Assembly (NCBI GenBank): GCA_014871385.1
Contig: CM026426.1
Coordinates: 96,796,861 to 96,860,860, forward strand
Source: Ceratodon purpureus
Lineage: Eukaryota > Streptophyta > Bryopsida > Pseudoditrichales > Ditrichaceae
DNA: 64,000 nt
Direction: 5' to 3'
This document shows, piece after piece, positions 45,721-57,060 of the stretch. The position numbers were made by a program, and so were the translations under genes. Below the pieces are notes generated by a model. That model was not told where the DNA came from. It saw only the letters and a program-made list of their open reading frames with translations, and did no database searches. Every line of letters begins with the position of its first letter. The first letter of the stretch is position 1.

Positions 45721-46844
45721 CCATATTTCCCCTAATGTATGGCGGATAGCGCCTAAGCAAACTGGAACGATGTGCGCGTGATTTACAGAAGTGGAGACGC
45801 ATCCCTAGTAATGGAAGGTAGAGAGCAAATGTGCCTCTCTCATTGGACAAAATCGCTTGAGAAGCACACAAAGGCAGACATACGTCAAGATCTTCAGGAC
45901 CAGCACCGCACCCTCTACAAGCAGTACAAGAACGCAAGGTCCATGCAAGAAGCTGAGACACGGTATTTTGCGATTCAAGCATGGTGGCAGTCATCATCGG
46001 CGGCATCAGAAACAGGGCTTGCCAACTTGCAACTTTGGCTTGCATTCTGGCATTTTTGCTACAGACAGTGGGGGGGCTTCATGGAACTTGTAAGTCGAAC
46101 ACACTTCTCTAAAGCTAAAACCCTTCTATCTATTCTTATTGATCACACACCGTTTAAACTTTTCTCATCGTTGCCCTATCCAATACTATATAACAGGGGC
46201 TTACAAAGGACGAGCTTGTCGAAATGCCATCGTGCAACCTCGCGGAGACCGTCCACAACAAGTGGAAGCAGCAATCTCGTGATCGGGGCAGCGACCTCTA
46301 TGTGGCAACGGATGACGACTTCGTCCGCGCGTTCCTCAAGTGCGTGGTGTACTACTAGTACCTAAAGGAAGAGCGCCTTGGGACTCGACCGTCTAAAGAG
46401 GAGTTGAAGCTCAGAAGTGCCCAAAGGGCAGCTGAGAGAACCAGAAATCTGAAGCCGCTCAATCATGCTTTCTTGCAGATGCCCGGCGCTCACGAGTTTT
46501 GCACAAGGACCCCTCACCTGGAAGGTGAAGAAGTGTTTGTAAGTCTAAAACGTAAAGCAGACATGGCGTTCGGATCAGAGTAGGAGTCCCAAGATCGGCC
46601 GAACAAGATCAGCGTCTCTAGGCCGCATGTCCGGACTAGATTATCAGCCGCCAGGATCGACCACAATCCGTCGCCGACAGTTATACTCCTTAACTTTCAA
46701 GACCATTCTCACCAAGAAAGTCCTCTCAAACAACGCGTTGACCCTACTGATAGAGTACTCCGCCATCACGTAACTGGTGTGGATGAGACAGCATGCGACC
46801 CCGCCCAATGGCACATTGAAACGGAGCGCCATGAGATCATCTAA
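45721..46844 (+). pseudogene. Two-exon transposon gene of the NLAETVHNKW family, with nonsense codons
   Basis: Exon 1 ends at 46089 in FMEL before GTAAGT. Exon 2 begins at 46197 after TATAACAG and continues in phase 0 (GLTKDELVEMPSCNLAETVHNKWK). Upstream, a protein-like frame from CMADSA...ANWNDVRVIY is broken by TAA codons at about 45733 and 45754 and continues to MCLSHWTKSLEKHTKADI. Exon 2 contains DLYVATDDDFVRAFL and RPSKEELKLRSAQ and is broken by TAG 46356 and TAG 46581. It ends at TAA 46842. A conserved N-L-x-E-x-x-H-x-K-W core is typical of the C-terminal part of large transposase-like families in plants. I infer a dead DNA transposon gene, possibly MULE-like. Confidence 0.55.
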
Positions 46845-48780
46845 TTTTAGTAAACCAACGCAACTGCATCCGTAGAAGCCTCGTGGATCACCGGGCGTGG
46901 ATATAAGCCTCCAAGTTATCAACCCGATGTATACCGGCGCGCCCGGTCCTGTACATGTCGGATATGCCCAGGCAGCTTGCGAATATTCTTTCGACAGGGT
47001 ATAGTGTATACACCCCAACGTGATGCAGGTATAGGATCTCGAACCAGATATCTATCTTGTCATTAACGGATATCAACTGAATCCCCTAAAACCAGGTCAT
47101 CAACAATTGTGCGGTCATCAACAAAACCCCAGACTCCAGGCTCAAATAACCTCCGCTAGGGTATTATGACGCGGGTATAAGAAGTGGGGGTCACATGAAA
47201 CCTCAACCGGATACTAAATAACCAGGAATTACAAACTCGATGTTCAGTATCGTGAACTGCTTGAACCTTGCAGTGGATGATGTTTGAACGTAAATTGCAT
47301 CCATCCTAAGTCATACCGAGACTGACCTCCAATTTACCTTACGCGAAAACGACAAGGCTCACACGGTCCGCATAGGCTGCGCCTTGGTTGTACGCTCACG
47401 CAGTGGATCCCAAGCTCAATTCTCAGCCCAAAGAGAGGCAGAAGTCATTTAGAAATTTCCCTAGCACTATTATACCAAAATGAAACCTGTACACCAAAGC
47501 GTAAGAGCCCTCGCAAGGCCAGATATTGGTGCAGGTTTTAGTGTTCCTAAGCATCGTTTCGACTAGTGATAAAAGATTTGACTTTCTCTAGCTTGCAGTT
47601 CTTTCCTCCAAAACAAGGCTTGAAAGAATACTTCTTAAAGTCCTCCTAAACATTAAGTCTTCCAGGCCTAGAACCCCTCAATATAGATGTTGCATAAAAA
47701 TCTACCACTCTTGACTTAGATGGTGAAGATGAAAGTGGGCGTGGGGTGTCTGAAAGAACCCCTTTGGAAAGAGGTGGAGCTGCAGATTGTACGAAACCTT
47801 GTACCTCCCTCATTGCTACCAATACTGCTTTCATAACCCTCTCTTCTAAACCCTCTAGAGGATCCATGACTCCTCTCATACTACTAGTAATGAACTTTGC
47901 AATAGATATGTTACCGACTCTCAAATAACTTCACAATAATAAAGACAAAGGAGAAATAAAAACTCAATATATTTATAATATAACTATATAAATTACAAAG
48001 ATCAATATATATATATTGTCTAAGGCTCACCAACCAACCATAGAGAAGTGATTACAGAAGTAGTGTCTCACCTTCTCACCCCCAAGCCTTAAGAGGATAG
48101 TTTCTTCCTTAAAGGAACTAGAGTCTATTTCGGAGTATGTCTCACGATCTATCCTATTCATAGATATTTCAAGATCATTCTATCTCTTTTACTCCTATAT
48201 TCGGAAAGAAAATTCATAGATCCTTCTAGGTTCTTCTATCTCTTTAACTCATAGACCCACCTAGATCCTTCTATCTTCTTTTCTCTCCTATTGTGGGATT
48301 CCAGAATGTCAGAAGTATCCGGATATCAGTAAACCGGAACTAGACTTTACAGTACCTTTCATTTTTGGTTAGGAAGGGAATATTAGGCTAAGAATGATTT
48401 GATTTAGTAGTTAGTCAAAACCAAATCGGAAGAAATCCTTAAACAGTTAAGTAGGAATCGTCTCCAGAATAGGAAGTCGGATCCGATCCAGTTAAGATGA
48501 CAGTTATAGTAAGCGCGTCTTGGAACTGATTTGACGCTGTTGTAATGATTACAGGATAACGGTCGGACCGGTATAGTGGCGACAACATTTAAGCTCCGCA
48601 TTGTAATAATGATCTGCGGGGTATATAAGCGGAGGCTTTTTAGGGTTTGGAAGCCTTTTTGCAAACTAGGAGTTAGAGAGTGAACGAGTAGTGAGGTGTC
48701 GTTTCCGATTCACCGGTAGTCGGATTATCGTGTTTCTTGCTATGTGTGCGTGTGCGGTCGGATAGTGAGCAAAGTAAGCC
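46845..48780. other. Intergenic; leader of the next element from about 48290
   Basis: No gene is supported. A minus-strand frame at 47924-47646 (MDPLEGLEERVMKAVLVAMREV) looks helix-forming but is isolated. From about 48620 a TATATAAG box and a leader resemble an LTR or element promoter. Confidence 0.35.
48619..48627 (+). promoter_or_regulatory. TATA-box-like element upstream of the TAG-riddled gene
   Basis: GTATATAAGCGG lies about 165 bp before ATG 48787 and is followed by a 5'-leader-like stretch. It is a good sequence match to a plant TATA box; function is inferred from position. Confidence 0.45.
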
Positions 48781-48786
48781 GTAGCT

Positions 48787-50294
48787 ATGGTTTCTGTAGA
48801 ACTAAGAACCCGGAAATCCCAGAAGAGGAAACCGGCAAGTAGGGATTAGCAGCGGATCTAATGCAGATGCAGTGCGAGGGTTTGTTGACTCAGCTGTGGC
48901 CACTAAAGAACAAGGTTATGGTAAGGGAGTTCATGTTAGAACAAGAGAATCAGTGGAAGCGGACTTACCGTTGATCTCTAAATAAGTGGACCACCAGAAT
49001 GTGAGTGGAAATATACGGATTGAACCAGCAAGGGTTGGGTTGGGCCGCTAGGTCGGATAAGAATATCCCCGAAAAGTACTTGGGGAACATCAATTCAAAG
49101 GACAAATTCTTAGTGTTTGATTGTAAGGATTTGAGAGAGAAGAAGATGTTAGATTTCCTCATTCCAATCCTGTATTTAAAGAAGCTGAGCAGGATCACAA
49201 TGACGATCAGAAACACCATCTTCAGTGCGTTATTCCGTTAGAGGGAAGCCAACCGAGCTCTATTTATTTAGGATGTCATCAAGAAGTTGATTTCCGAAAT
49301 AAGGAAGAAGGCTCCCTCTATCTCAACTTTCCTATTTCATCTTTACGACAAGTACGGATGTCTCATGGAAGGAGAAGAGGCGGATCTCAAGATAGCGAGG
49401 GTCTTGCTAGATTACGCGGAAGATAGCGATAGTAAGGCCGCCAAGCAACAAGAAGAATATTAGACAGATATGGGGTCTGCGAGTGACCAACAGGATCCAG
49501 CACCGACACTAGCGAGCTTGCACTCCAAATCGCGTTCCAAGCAAGCAGCTTCCCAACAAGCGATACGTTCAGCGACCAAAGCCTCCGTCCCACACGAGAC
49601 GGCCACTTCCTTGCACAATTTTCCGGATCATCTCTTCCAAACAATCCAAGAAGATATCCGGGATCTGCAGAAGAACTATGAGCGGAACAAGTCGTTGCTC
49701 CAAAGAGCTTGGGGGATGCTAGACAACTACAAACAAGGGAACTTGCTCCAATAGATTAGGGAGCTCACAACGCAGCCTCAGCTCAAGGCGGAGAAGGAAC
49801 AGCAGGAAATCCTGGTGAAGGATTTGTCAGCGGAATTGGCAGCCAAGAGTGAGGAGGTCCGGCAACTTCACGAGGATCAAGAGCAAGTCCTGAACCAGAT
49901 CCGGATCTTGGTAGGACAGCCAGGAAACATCGTCTACAAGGCGCGGGTGTTCAAAGACGACTTCTAGACGGCCAATAGTGAAGCCAAAGTGAAGAAGATC
50001 ATTGATATGTGCAACTTTGACACGGCAATGACAAAGACCCTCAGGCTTATGCGGAAGTTGTTGGAGCCGCAGCCTTTGATACGGATGGTAGTTCTGACCA
50101 CTCGCAGATCCCCCTTGGTCATCTACGGGAAGGTAGAGGAGACTAGTGCAACGCCAAGCCATGTGGATTTTGCGAGACCCAAGTTAGTGGAGAGGAGAAT
50201 AGTTTGCTCACGGAGTATAAATGAAGCTCAATCTAGCGGGGTCTCTTGTGCCCGGTCATCGGAAGTAGTCCAATTGGCATTAGGAGAAAAATGA
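48787..50294 (+). pseudogene. Element-encoded coiled-coil protein with five in-frame TAG codons
   Basis: After ATG 48787 (MVSVELRTRKSQKRKP) the main frame (positions divisible by three) is protein-like from about 48843 to 50294. TGA codons at 48972 and 49002 break its start. From 49005 onward every stop is TAG (49239, 49269, 49461, 49752, 49965) and none is TAA or TGA. Segments include GLNQQGLGWAARSDK, VIKKLISEIRKKAPSIST, then a coiled coil (IQEDIRDLQKNYERNKSLLQ and LVKDLSAELAAKSEEVRQLH). The style is that of gag-like or structural proteins of retroelements. Each TAG fits a former CAG (Gln). A TIR element interrupts the frame at 50278, and the frame resumes at 50680. Confidence 0.65.
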
Positions 50295-50677
50295 GCTCAA
50301 AATAAGGCCGTGTAAGCCTGCCCTTTCTAGGTGAACTCCCTACTTTGGGCACCTCTGCCGCTGGCAGCGGATGCCAGAGTTGCTGCCCGCACAGAACTGC
50401 GTGGCGCACTCACAACAAAGGTCCTCGGAATATTAGGTGAGACATGAATGCCTCGGCTCGGGCTTTGGTCCCAAGTTGGCAGGTTGTGTCAGCCCGACAC
50501 TGTAGATGTGCCCTCCACACGCCTCCCTCGGAGGTCATTGGTTCGAGCCCCCGTGGCGGTTGCTGGCACCACGGTGGCACCTCACATGCCATGTCAAAAA
50601 GTACGCGGGCAGCGCCCGTTTTTTTCTCTCACGTGCCGCTTACACGGCCTTTTCGTGACCTGATTTTTCTCCTAATG
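50278..50677. mobile_element. TIR element copy 1 (400 bp) with a Pol III B-box-like motif
   Basis: The ends are inverted repeats of about 40 bp. The outer parts are CATTAGGAGAAAAAT and its complement, and the inner parts are AAGGCCGTGTAAGC and its complement. A B-box match GGTTCGAGCCC is at 50540-50550 and a T7 run at 50619-50625. AAGTAGTCCAA on the left and AAGTGGTCCAA on the right are a likely 11-bp target duplication with one mismatch, though the left copy sits four bases outside the repeat. The element splits the host frame between GluValValGlnLeu codons, which occur on both sides. Confidence 0.82.
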
Positions 50678-51416
50678 AAGTGGTCCAACTTTTGTCACCA
50701 AAACTTCTCTCGGCTCAGTCATCCAAGGAAATTCCACTTATCCAGACAAAAGTGATTTGGTCTTGGTCTTCAAAACGAGTGATATTCGAGGAGACCCGGA
50801 CGTACATCCCTACACCAACTCCGGTTGTCAACATCATTGCGAGTCTGCGGAGGGAGCGGGTATCCAGTAGCGGAGGTGGGTCCGGAATGGGGAATAGTTT
50901 TGTCTCCACCCGGACGTCACGGGGTAATCACTCCCTCAACCACTCCCCAAACTCCCAATGTGACTCCGTCGCCGACAGTCACCCCACTATCTAATTTCCA
51001 GCTCCATCCCTAGGAGCACGCAAAAGCGAGCGATTGGAAAAGCAACCAGCTTGGGTTACAATCAACTTGGGATCTGATGCGGAATCCGATGATTCCAGAT
51101 CTTCAGCAAATTTCCCTTTAAGAACCACTCAAACGGATACTTGGACGGCAACCCCAACCGAAACTCCAACGAAGTCTCCAAAGTAGATCCTGACTTGGTC
51201 TCAGGAACCAAAGAAGAAATCAGAGGAACATGCTCCACGGGCCGTGAACAAGGCGGAAGGATCGAAGCGGAAGCCAAAGAGGTCCAAGGAGGACAAGAGA
51301 AAGGCAAAGAAGACGATGTCCCACTAGTTCGACCACTTGTCACTTTCGATTTTATAGGAGTAGAAGAGGGATCTAAGATCTTGAATATCCGCAGTGATAG
51401 GAATTTAGGTAGTTGA
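50678..51416 (+). pseudogene. Continuation of the interrupted element gene after the insertion
   Basis: From 50680 the frame resumes with VVQLLSPKLLSAQSSKEIP and YIPTPTPVVNIIASLRRER, then a Ser/Gly-rich part, to TAA at 50992-50994. Further 3' (51062-51416), a Thr/Pro-rich and then Lys-rich coding-like stretch (SKRKPKRSKEDKRKAKK in one frame) is again broken by TAG. It is the C-terminal, basic end of the same decayed gene. Confidence 0.45.
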
Positions 51417-52003
51417 TTTGGAATTAGGTTTTTTGAATGGAACTTTTTGCGCTGCCGCTTTTGTGAAAGCCTATGCTTACTTAAGTGGAGCCGGCAGAAA
51501 CTGCCGGGTCCTTGGTTTTGCAAGATTCCTTCCCACATTTCTTATTCAATAAAGCATTGTGTTTTCCTTACACTGTTTTGTGACTTCAGTTCTAAGTGTG
51601 AATGATTCGAGAGGATAGATAGAATTCTGTTGTAGATTGGATGCAAAGGTGACGGAACTTGTGAGGCAAAACTCGGATTGTTTAGGTTCCGATATTGAGA
51701 TAAAGGATTGGTTACGTTGTCGTTGGAACTGAAGCCTCATCCTCTGTATCTCTAAATAACCTCACGCGGTATAGCCGTTGCTGGGGCCGTAGCGGATCAA
51801 GGTGTACTTGATCGGGCTCTTTGAGCTTCTGAAGAGGTTTCGTAGAAAATGGGCTAGAGAGTTGGAGGGTAGAATGGGTTGCCTGGAGATATCGAGATCC
51901 TAGTTCTCCCAGATTTGGATCAGTGTGTCCTTATAGTCTCTCGGATTGGAATGAAATCACTTCTTTGACCTGCTAACCTCAGCCTTCTAAGTTTGTTGTG
52001 AGG

Positions 52004-52392
52004 CATTACGTGCAAAATGGGGTCTGGAAAAGGCCGTGTAAGCCTGCCCTTTGTAGGTGAACCCCCTGCCCCCCGCTGGCAGCAGATGCCAGAATCGCAA
52101 CCCGCACGCACCTCGGTGGCGCATCCTGAACAAAGGTCCTCGGAATATGCGAGCTGATATGATCGGGTCGGCTCGGAGTTTGGTCCAAAGTGGGCAGATG
52201 CTGTCAGCCCGCCACTGTAGCAACGCCCTCCACACGCCTCGCGAGGAGGTCATTGGTTCGAGCTCACGTGGCGGTTGCTGGCACCACGGTGGCACAGCCA
52301 GTGCCATGTCAAAAAGTACGCGGGCAGCGGCCATTTTTTTCTCTCACGTGCCGCTTACACGGCCTTTTCTAGACCTGTTTTTGCACGTAATG
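52004..52392. mobile_element. TIR element copy 2 (389 bp), same family
   Basis: It is clearly similar to the copy at 50278 along its length. The ends are CATTACGTGCAAAA and its complement outside, and AAAAGGCCGTGTAAGC and its complement inside. The B-box match is GGTTCGAGCTC at 52255-52265 and a T7 run is at 52334-52340. A TGGTCCAAAGTGGGC stretch upstream (about 52181) is a weak A-box candidate. No clean target duplication is seen. It is non-coding. Confidence 0.82.
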
Positions 52393-52766
52393 TGACTCCT
52401 AACCGGATGCGTTGAGGTAGGTTTGACTAAACTACCGAGAGAAGGAAATAGACGATACAGAGAGAGAGAAGTTAGAAAGAGTATCTGGTTCCACAGATAT
52501 TATACGAACGAAGGTAAGAGAAACCGGATCGCTTAGGTCAGGAAATTTGACATCACACTATTGAGTCCCTGGAACAATATTCGGAATCACACAGATAGGC
52601 ATAGAGTTGCGCTTGTTTTTGGTGCTAAGCTGAAAGAAAAATGTTTTTGTGTTTTAACACCTATATCAAGATTAAAGATAATCGACAGTAGTCTAATTTT
52701 AGTGCACCTCATCTTGATTTGTTTAATCTCAGCCTTCTCGTCTCCTATTATGTTAATCTGACAATT

Positions 52767-52988
52767 TTAAGTTATAAGGCCGGTTACACCGGTTGCAGCA
52801 TTGAAATCAATAGCATTTAAGTGGGCACCAACTCTAGTACTCAGATGAGCCTCAAACACAAGATGTTCTTCTTCACTATTGAGATCAGATTGCCAACAAA
52901 GCTTGAAGCTTTCATTTGAGAGATCACAGATGTTGTTTAACACTTGGAATGTTATATTCTGAAAGGCAGTGTTTTCACTTCCGTACAT
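52767..52988 (-). CDS. Coding-like C-terminal segment, unidentified
   Basis: An open frame with ITFQVLNNICDLSNESF and HLSTRVGAHLNAIDFNAATG ends at a TAA. It may be the last exon of the minus-strand LRR gene upstream (54.2-53.8 kb), but I could not connect the exons. Confidence 0.3.
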   Translation of the reverse strand: MYGSENTAFQNITFQVLNNICDLSNESFKLCWQSDLNSEEEHLVFEAHLSTRVGAHLNAIDFNAATGVTGLIT

Positions 52989-53809
52989 GTTGTAATGGTA
53001 AAGGCAATATAAGGTAATCGTAAATACACGGCTTCAAAATAAAAGAGGTTATGTATACAAGTTCTCGTTATAGGTAGGCAAAAGAGGTGGAGAACTAAAA
53101 AAAATAATTTTAAATCTTGATACAGAAACTAACAAAAGTGGGCATCGCAAATCCCATTCATTAAATACACACTGCACCTCACACTACACGTAACATAATC
53201 TTCATATACATGCTCCAGAGGAGAGGTGACTACTTTTTCATCTTTGAGCTTGGAAGATAGCATTTTGCCTTGACAGCACGATGACTGTTCTACACTATAA
53301 GCGCCATAGAGAGGCCAAACCCTAGCAAACAAACATCATAGTCAAGACGTCTCTTTACAACCAACATTGTATGCTGGCACTCTGCTCTAAAAGTAAAATG
53401 AGAGATCTATCCAAGCTACCTATCCAAATTCTCTTTCTTTCTAAATAAGATTTGCATTAAACATACGAACATTATGCAAAGAGAGAGATTGCAAGAAAGC
53501 AGCTCCGGATACTTCAGTAGAAGACGGACGAGCTTCTTGCAATATGATCAATTAATATCTGTGGATAAGAAGCCACCTAGATAGTGCAGATCTTCTAGCT
53601 ACAATCAAGCAATTAGGCAAGTAGGCAGCCTGATTCAAAGTTGAATTTCTGGACAAGTTTGATAAAATGCAAGTGGCAATGATATTTGTGCATTACATAC
53701 TAGAGATAGTTGGATATCACTAGTTCCATTTCAATTGTTTTCTAAAATTATCATGTAAGATGCGGAGTGTAGACCAAATAAGACATTCCTCATGATGAAG
53801 AAAACAAAC

Positions 53810-54220
53810 CTTAGGACAAGCTGCAAGACTAAGGTGCCGAAGGGAACCGTCGCTTGAAAGTTGCAAAAACAATCGATAGATGCTAGGCAGATGAGCAGCT
53901 GTCAAATTCTCTAAGGCTAATACTAGCGGAAGTAACTCCACACTCGTCACTCCCAAGCATGTTGAAATGTCTAAAGAAACCAAAGAATCTTTAGATTGAC
54001 TCCTCAATAGCGCATGCATTAAACAATATTGAGGACCTGGAATGAATAAAACAGTGATGTAAGGTAAGCTTGGATCAAAGCATCACAAAAGAGGTTGGTT
54101 CTAAAAAATCAAGCTTATACAATTCACCTTCATCATGCCTAGGGCCACATCATACAACTTGCGTTTGGAGTTTCAATGCATCAGCAACTTTGGGGTCAAG
54201 TAAACGGCGGAAGGAGACAG
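53810..54220 (-). CDS. Exons of an F-box/LRR-like gene (partial model)
   Basis: Exon 54036-53810 lies between a TTCATTCCAG acceptor and a GTTTG donor and reads DSLVSLDISTCLGVTSVELL, then LENLTAAHLP and SLRHLSLAACPK. These are Cys-containing leucine-rich repeats of the AMN1/F-box type (L..L.I..C..VT...L). A preceding short exon at 54220-54159 reads VSFRRLLDPKVADALKLQ, F-box-C-terminal-like. The two do not join in frame as I read them, so either a further exon is missing or the locus is degraded. In intact relatives such proteins select substrates for SCF ubiquitin ligases. Confidence 0.45.
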
Positions 54221-54841
54221 CTGAAATTGTTACTATGCATTTACATCAGCAACAATATGGACTTTTCTTAAGATAGAGATTTCATACACAACTTGATTTA
54301 TTAGAAGAAGATTCCATACTAATGGAATCCTCCACAAATAAATTGTATTTAAGATTTAAAAAACCTAAACTCCTTTGTCAATTATGTCACTGCACTCAGC
54401 AAGAGACACTAATCTCAAACCCCTTGCCTTTCAATGTTCTTCATCACTGCTAGTCACAGATTTAGCAATCGCAATTCGAAAATCTTGTGATCAATTGCAA
54501 TTTTTAAACTTAGTGATAAATCGCAATTCCAAATTCACTATCATCAGAAGAGCATAAACACAAAGAAACAAAACCATTGATTCATACCTCCATACAACAA
54601 CACAACCAAGAACAAACTCTAACACCAAGCCTCTTGTAAAATCAAAAGAACCTCTACTAAGCAGCCCAAGCCCCATTCTAACAAACTCTTCCAAGCTCAA
54701 ACACAATTCATAATACAAAAAGAAATTATGCTTACGGTCACTTTTCCCTAAAAACAAAAAATAAAAAAATAAAAAATAAACAATTGTAAAAAACTAATCT
54801 TAAATTGGAAACATTAAAAAATGAAATCCATACACGCCACG

Positions 54842-55153
54842 GAGCAAAAAAAGCAAACATTGAAGACGCAACACAGTGAGTTCAAGTAACGTACCAAGGA
54901 GAGAGCAGCCCGAGAAGTATTTGCGGAGCAAGAACGCACCCGTAAGACACTAGAGGACGCTCATGAGAATTACAAGGCACAGGTGGAAGAAGCCAACCAC
55001 CTGGTTACTAAATTGAGTCACCAAGTCGTGAGCTTGGAGTTAGAATTGAACACGACACATGAGCAGGTGAACACCTTGGAGAAGGAGAGGAAATTGGCTA
55101 TGGAACGGGCTAAGCATCTGGAGCAGCAAAACATGGACTACATTGCTCAGTGA
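54842..55153 (+). pseudogene. Coiled-coil gene fragment with one in-frame TAA
   Basis: The frame reads EQKKQTLKTQHSEFK, TAA at 54887, then RTKERAAREVFAEQERTRKT and ELELNTTHEQVNTLEKE to TGA 55151. It is a continuous heptad-rich coiled coil across the TAA, consistent with a CAA-to-TAA change. No start ATG is seen nearby. It resembles the coiled-coil part of the 58-kb family but lacks its RING-like cluster. Confidence 0.5.
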
Positions 55154-55929
55154 GAGTACACTAGAGGTAGTGCAGTTTTGGCAAAACTGTATTGTACCAT
55201 TTGGACCTTTGAATGCTTAAGTGTACAATAAGTACTCTACCTTACTCAATCTGAGTTGTTCAGATTCCATGCAAGAGGAGGGGTTTGGCGATTTGGATGA
55301 GCCAATCAAAATAGCGTGCTCTAACACTAAGGATTCCCTTCGATGGAGATCCATATGGGCCAGCTGCTCTCGCCTTGACATGTGGCAGAGTTCAAATACA
55401 TAGACTGGCGGGAGTTGATGTCCAGCCTTGGCGGCAGGATCTAAACTTAATTGAATCACACAGCATCCTTGTTCAACTCAGACGACGTTGCCCATCATCC
55501 ATGTAACGTGGAATCATCCTGCTCCTGAAAATTGTATATTTGTTAAGCGTATGAGAGTTATAGAGTTGCCTAGACTTTAGGATTTTTTAGATGAACTTTG
55601 GATGAAGCCTAGTTCAGTCAAGTGATTGGTTTGTTGAAGGGCCTTCCAAAATACTATACAAACTATTAAAATTTAAATTTTAATATGGCTCTAATATGAT
55701 CCTTTATTAATACATTCATAAGATATAAACTGAAAATAATCAATATCGATTATTTATACATTTGTTATTTAAAAATTATAGAGTGTTCCTAATTTAGCAT
55801 CTTGAATTGAACTAGAGAAATGCCCTAGAAAATACTGAATATAGTAGGTTTAATTTTTGTTTTTTACATTTTTTTGTCAAGATTTACTTTAAGTTTTAAA
55901 TAATAGAGGGTGCAATTTTAAAAATTAGG
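55154..55929. other. Intergenic, nothing assigned
   Basis: AT-rich with GTAC-containing motifs near 55190-55230. No gene. Confidence 0.35.
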
Positions 55930-56460
55930 ATATGAACACCATTTCTTCCCCTAATTTATTTTTTTCATTTCATCCACTATTTTCATTTATCCCTTCCACT
56001 ACCACTTTTCACTCTCATTTTCATCCCAATTATAATTTTTTATTTTATTTTTCCATTTCTATTTTTATTTTTCATTTATCCCTTTTGCTCGCACTTTTCT
56101 TCTTCATTTTCATCTCCATTGTCTTCCTCTTTTTGTTTTCCATTTCCTCCACTAATTTCATTTATCCCTTTCACTCCCACTATTCACTCTCAATTGCATC
56201 TCCGTTATAATCTCTGCTTGACATTATTTTTTTTTTTCATTTCCATTTTAATTTTTCATTTATCCCTCCCACTTGCACTTCTCTTCTTCATTTACATCTC
56301 CATTGTCTTCCTTTTGTTTCTTTTTTTTTTTTCATTTCCTCCACTGTTTTCATTCATCGGGCTTCCACTCCCACTATTCGCTCTCAATTTCGTCCCCATT
56401 ATAATCTTGTTTTTTTTTACATTTCCATTTTTATTTTTCACTTGTCCCTTCCACTTGTGG
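55930..56460. repeat. Polypyrimidine block, about 185-bp tandem repeat, roughly three units
   Basis: Almost only C and T on the plus strand apart from scattered A. CTCCATTGTCTTCC recurs at about 56113 and 56298 (185 bp apart). TTTCCTCCACT...CATTTATCCC...CACTCCCACTATTC landmarks repeat in the same order, with a first, more diverged unit before 56110. Confidence 0.8.
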
Positions 56461-57060
56461 AAAAAAAGGGAAGAAAAATAAATAAGAGAAGGATAAATTC
56501 CAAAAACATAAAGCTATATGAAATGTTTAAATAGAAAAAGATAAAAAGGGATAAAAATTTAAGATATGAAGGAAGAATAATAAAGAAAATTAAAAGAATT
56601 ATAGAAAAGGGAGGAGAAAAATATGAAATATTAAAATACAGCATAGAAAAAGCCAGAAAGGAAGGAAAATAAATAATGGAAATGGGAATGGAAAACAAAA
56701 ATAATATGAAATATTTAAATAGAAAAAGGAAAAAAACGATAAAAACATGAAGGAAAAGTAGTAAAGGAAGATAGAACTATTATAAAGAGGGGAGGGGAAA
56801 AATATTAAATATTAAAATACTGTACATGGGAAAAGCTATTGAGGAAGAAAAACAAATAAAAGAAGGGCAAGTAAAGAAAGTGAAAAATATATGAAATGTT
56901 TAAAGGGAGGAAGGAAAAGAAAGGATAAAAATTTAATAAATGGAAGAATAATAAAAGAAGAGGAAAACATGAAGCAATCAAATATATAAGGGGGAGGAAA
57001 AAAAAAGAAAAAAAACTAAAGGAAGAAAAAAAAAAAAAATAGGAGGGGAAAAAAAGGATA
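56461..57060. repeat. Polypurine block, about 187-bp tandem repeat, roughly three units
   Basis: Directly adjoins the pyrimidine block. TATGAAATGTTTAAATAGAA-like starts occur near 56516, 56705 and 56890, about 187 bp apart, each followed by GAAAAAG-rich sequence. It is not simply the reverse complement of the preceding block. Confidence 0.75.

Noticed and set aside
49005..50294. Reassignment of TAG to glutamine (as in some green algae)
   Set aside because: The intact host genes ER-ANT1 and TIM14 both end at TAG where homologues end, so TAG is a true stop. The five TAGs fit C-to-T decay.
55932..56698. Phe/Ile/Ser-rich membrane-like ORFs
   Set aside because: They arise from the polypyrimidine and polypurine repeats and have no codon structure.
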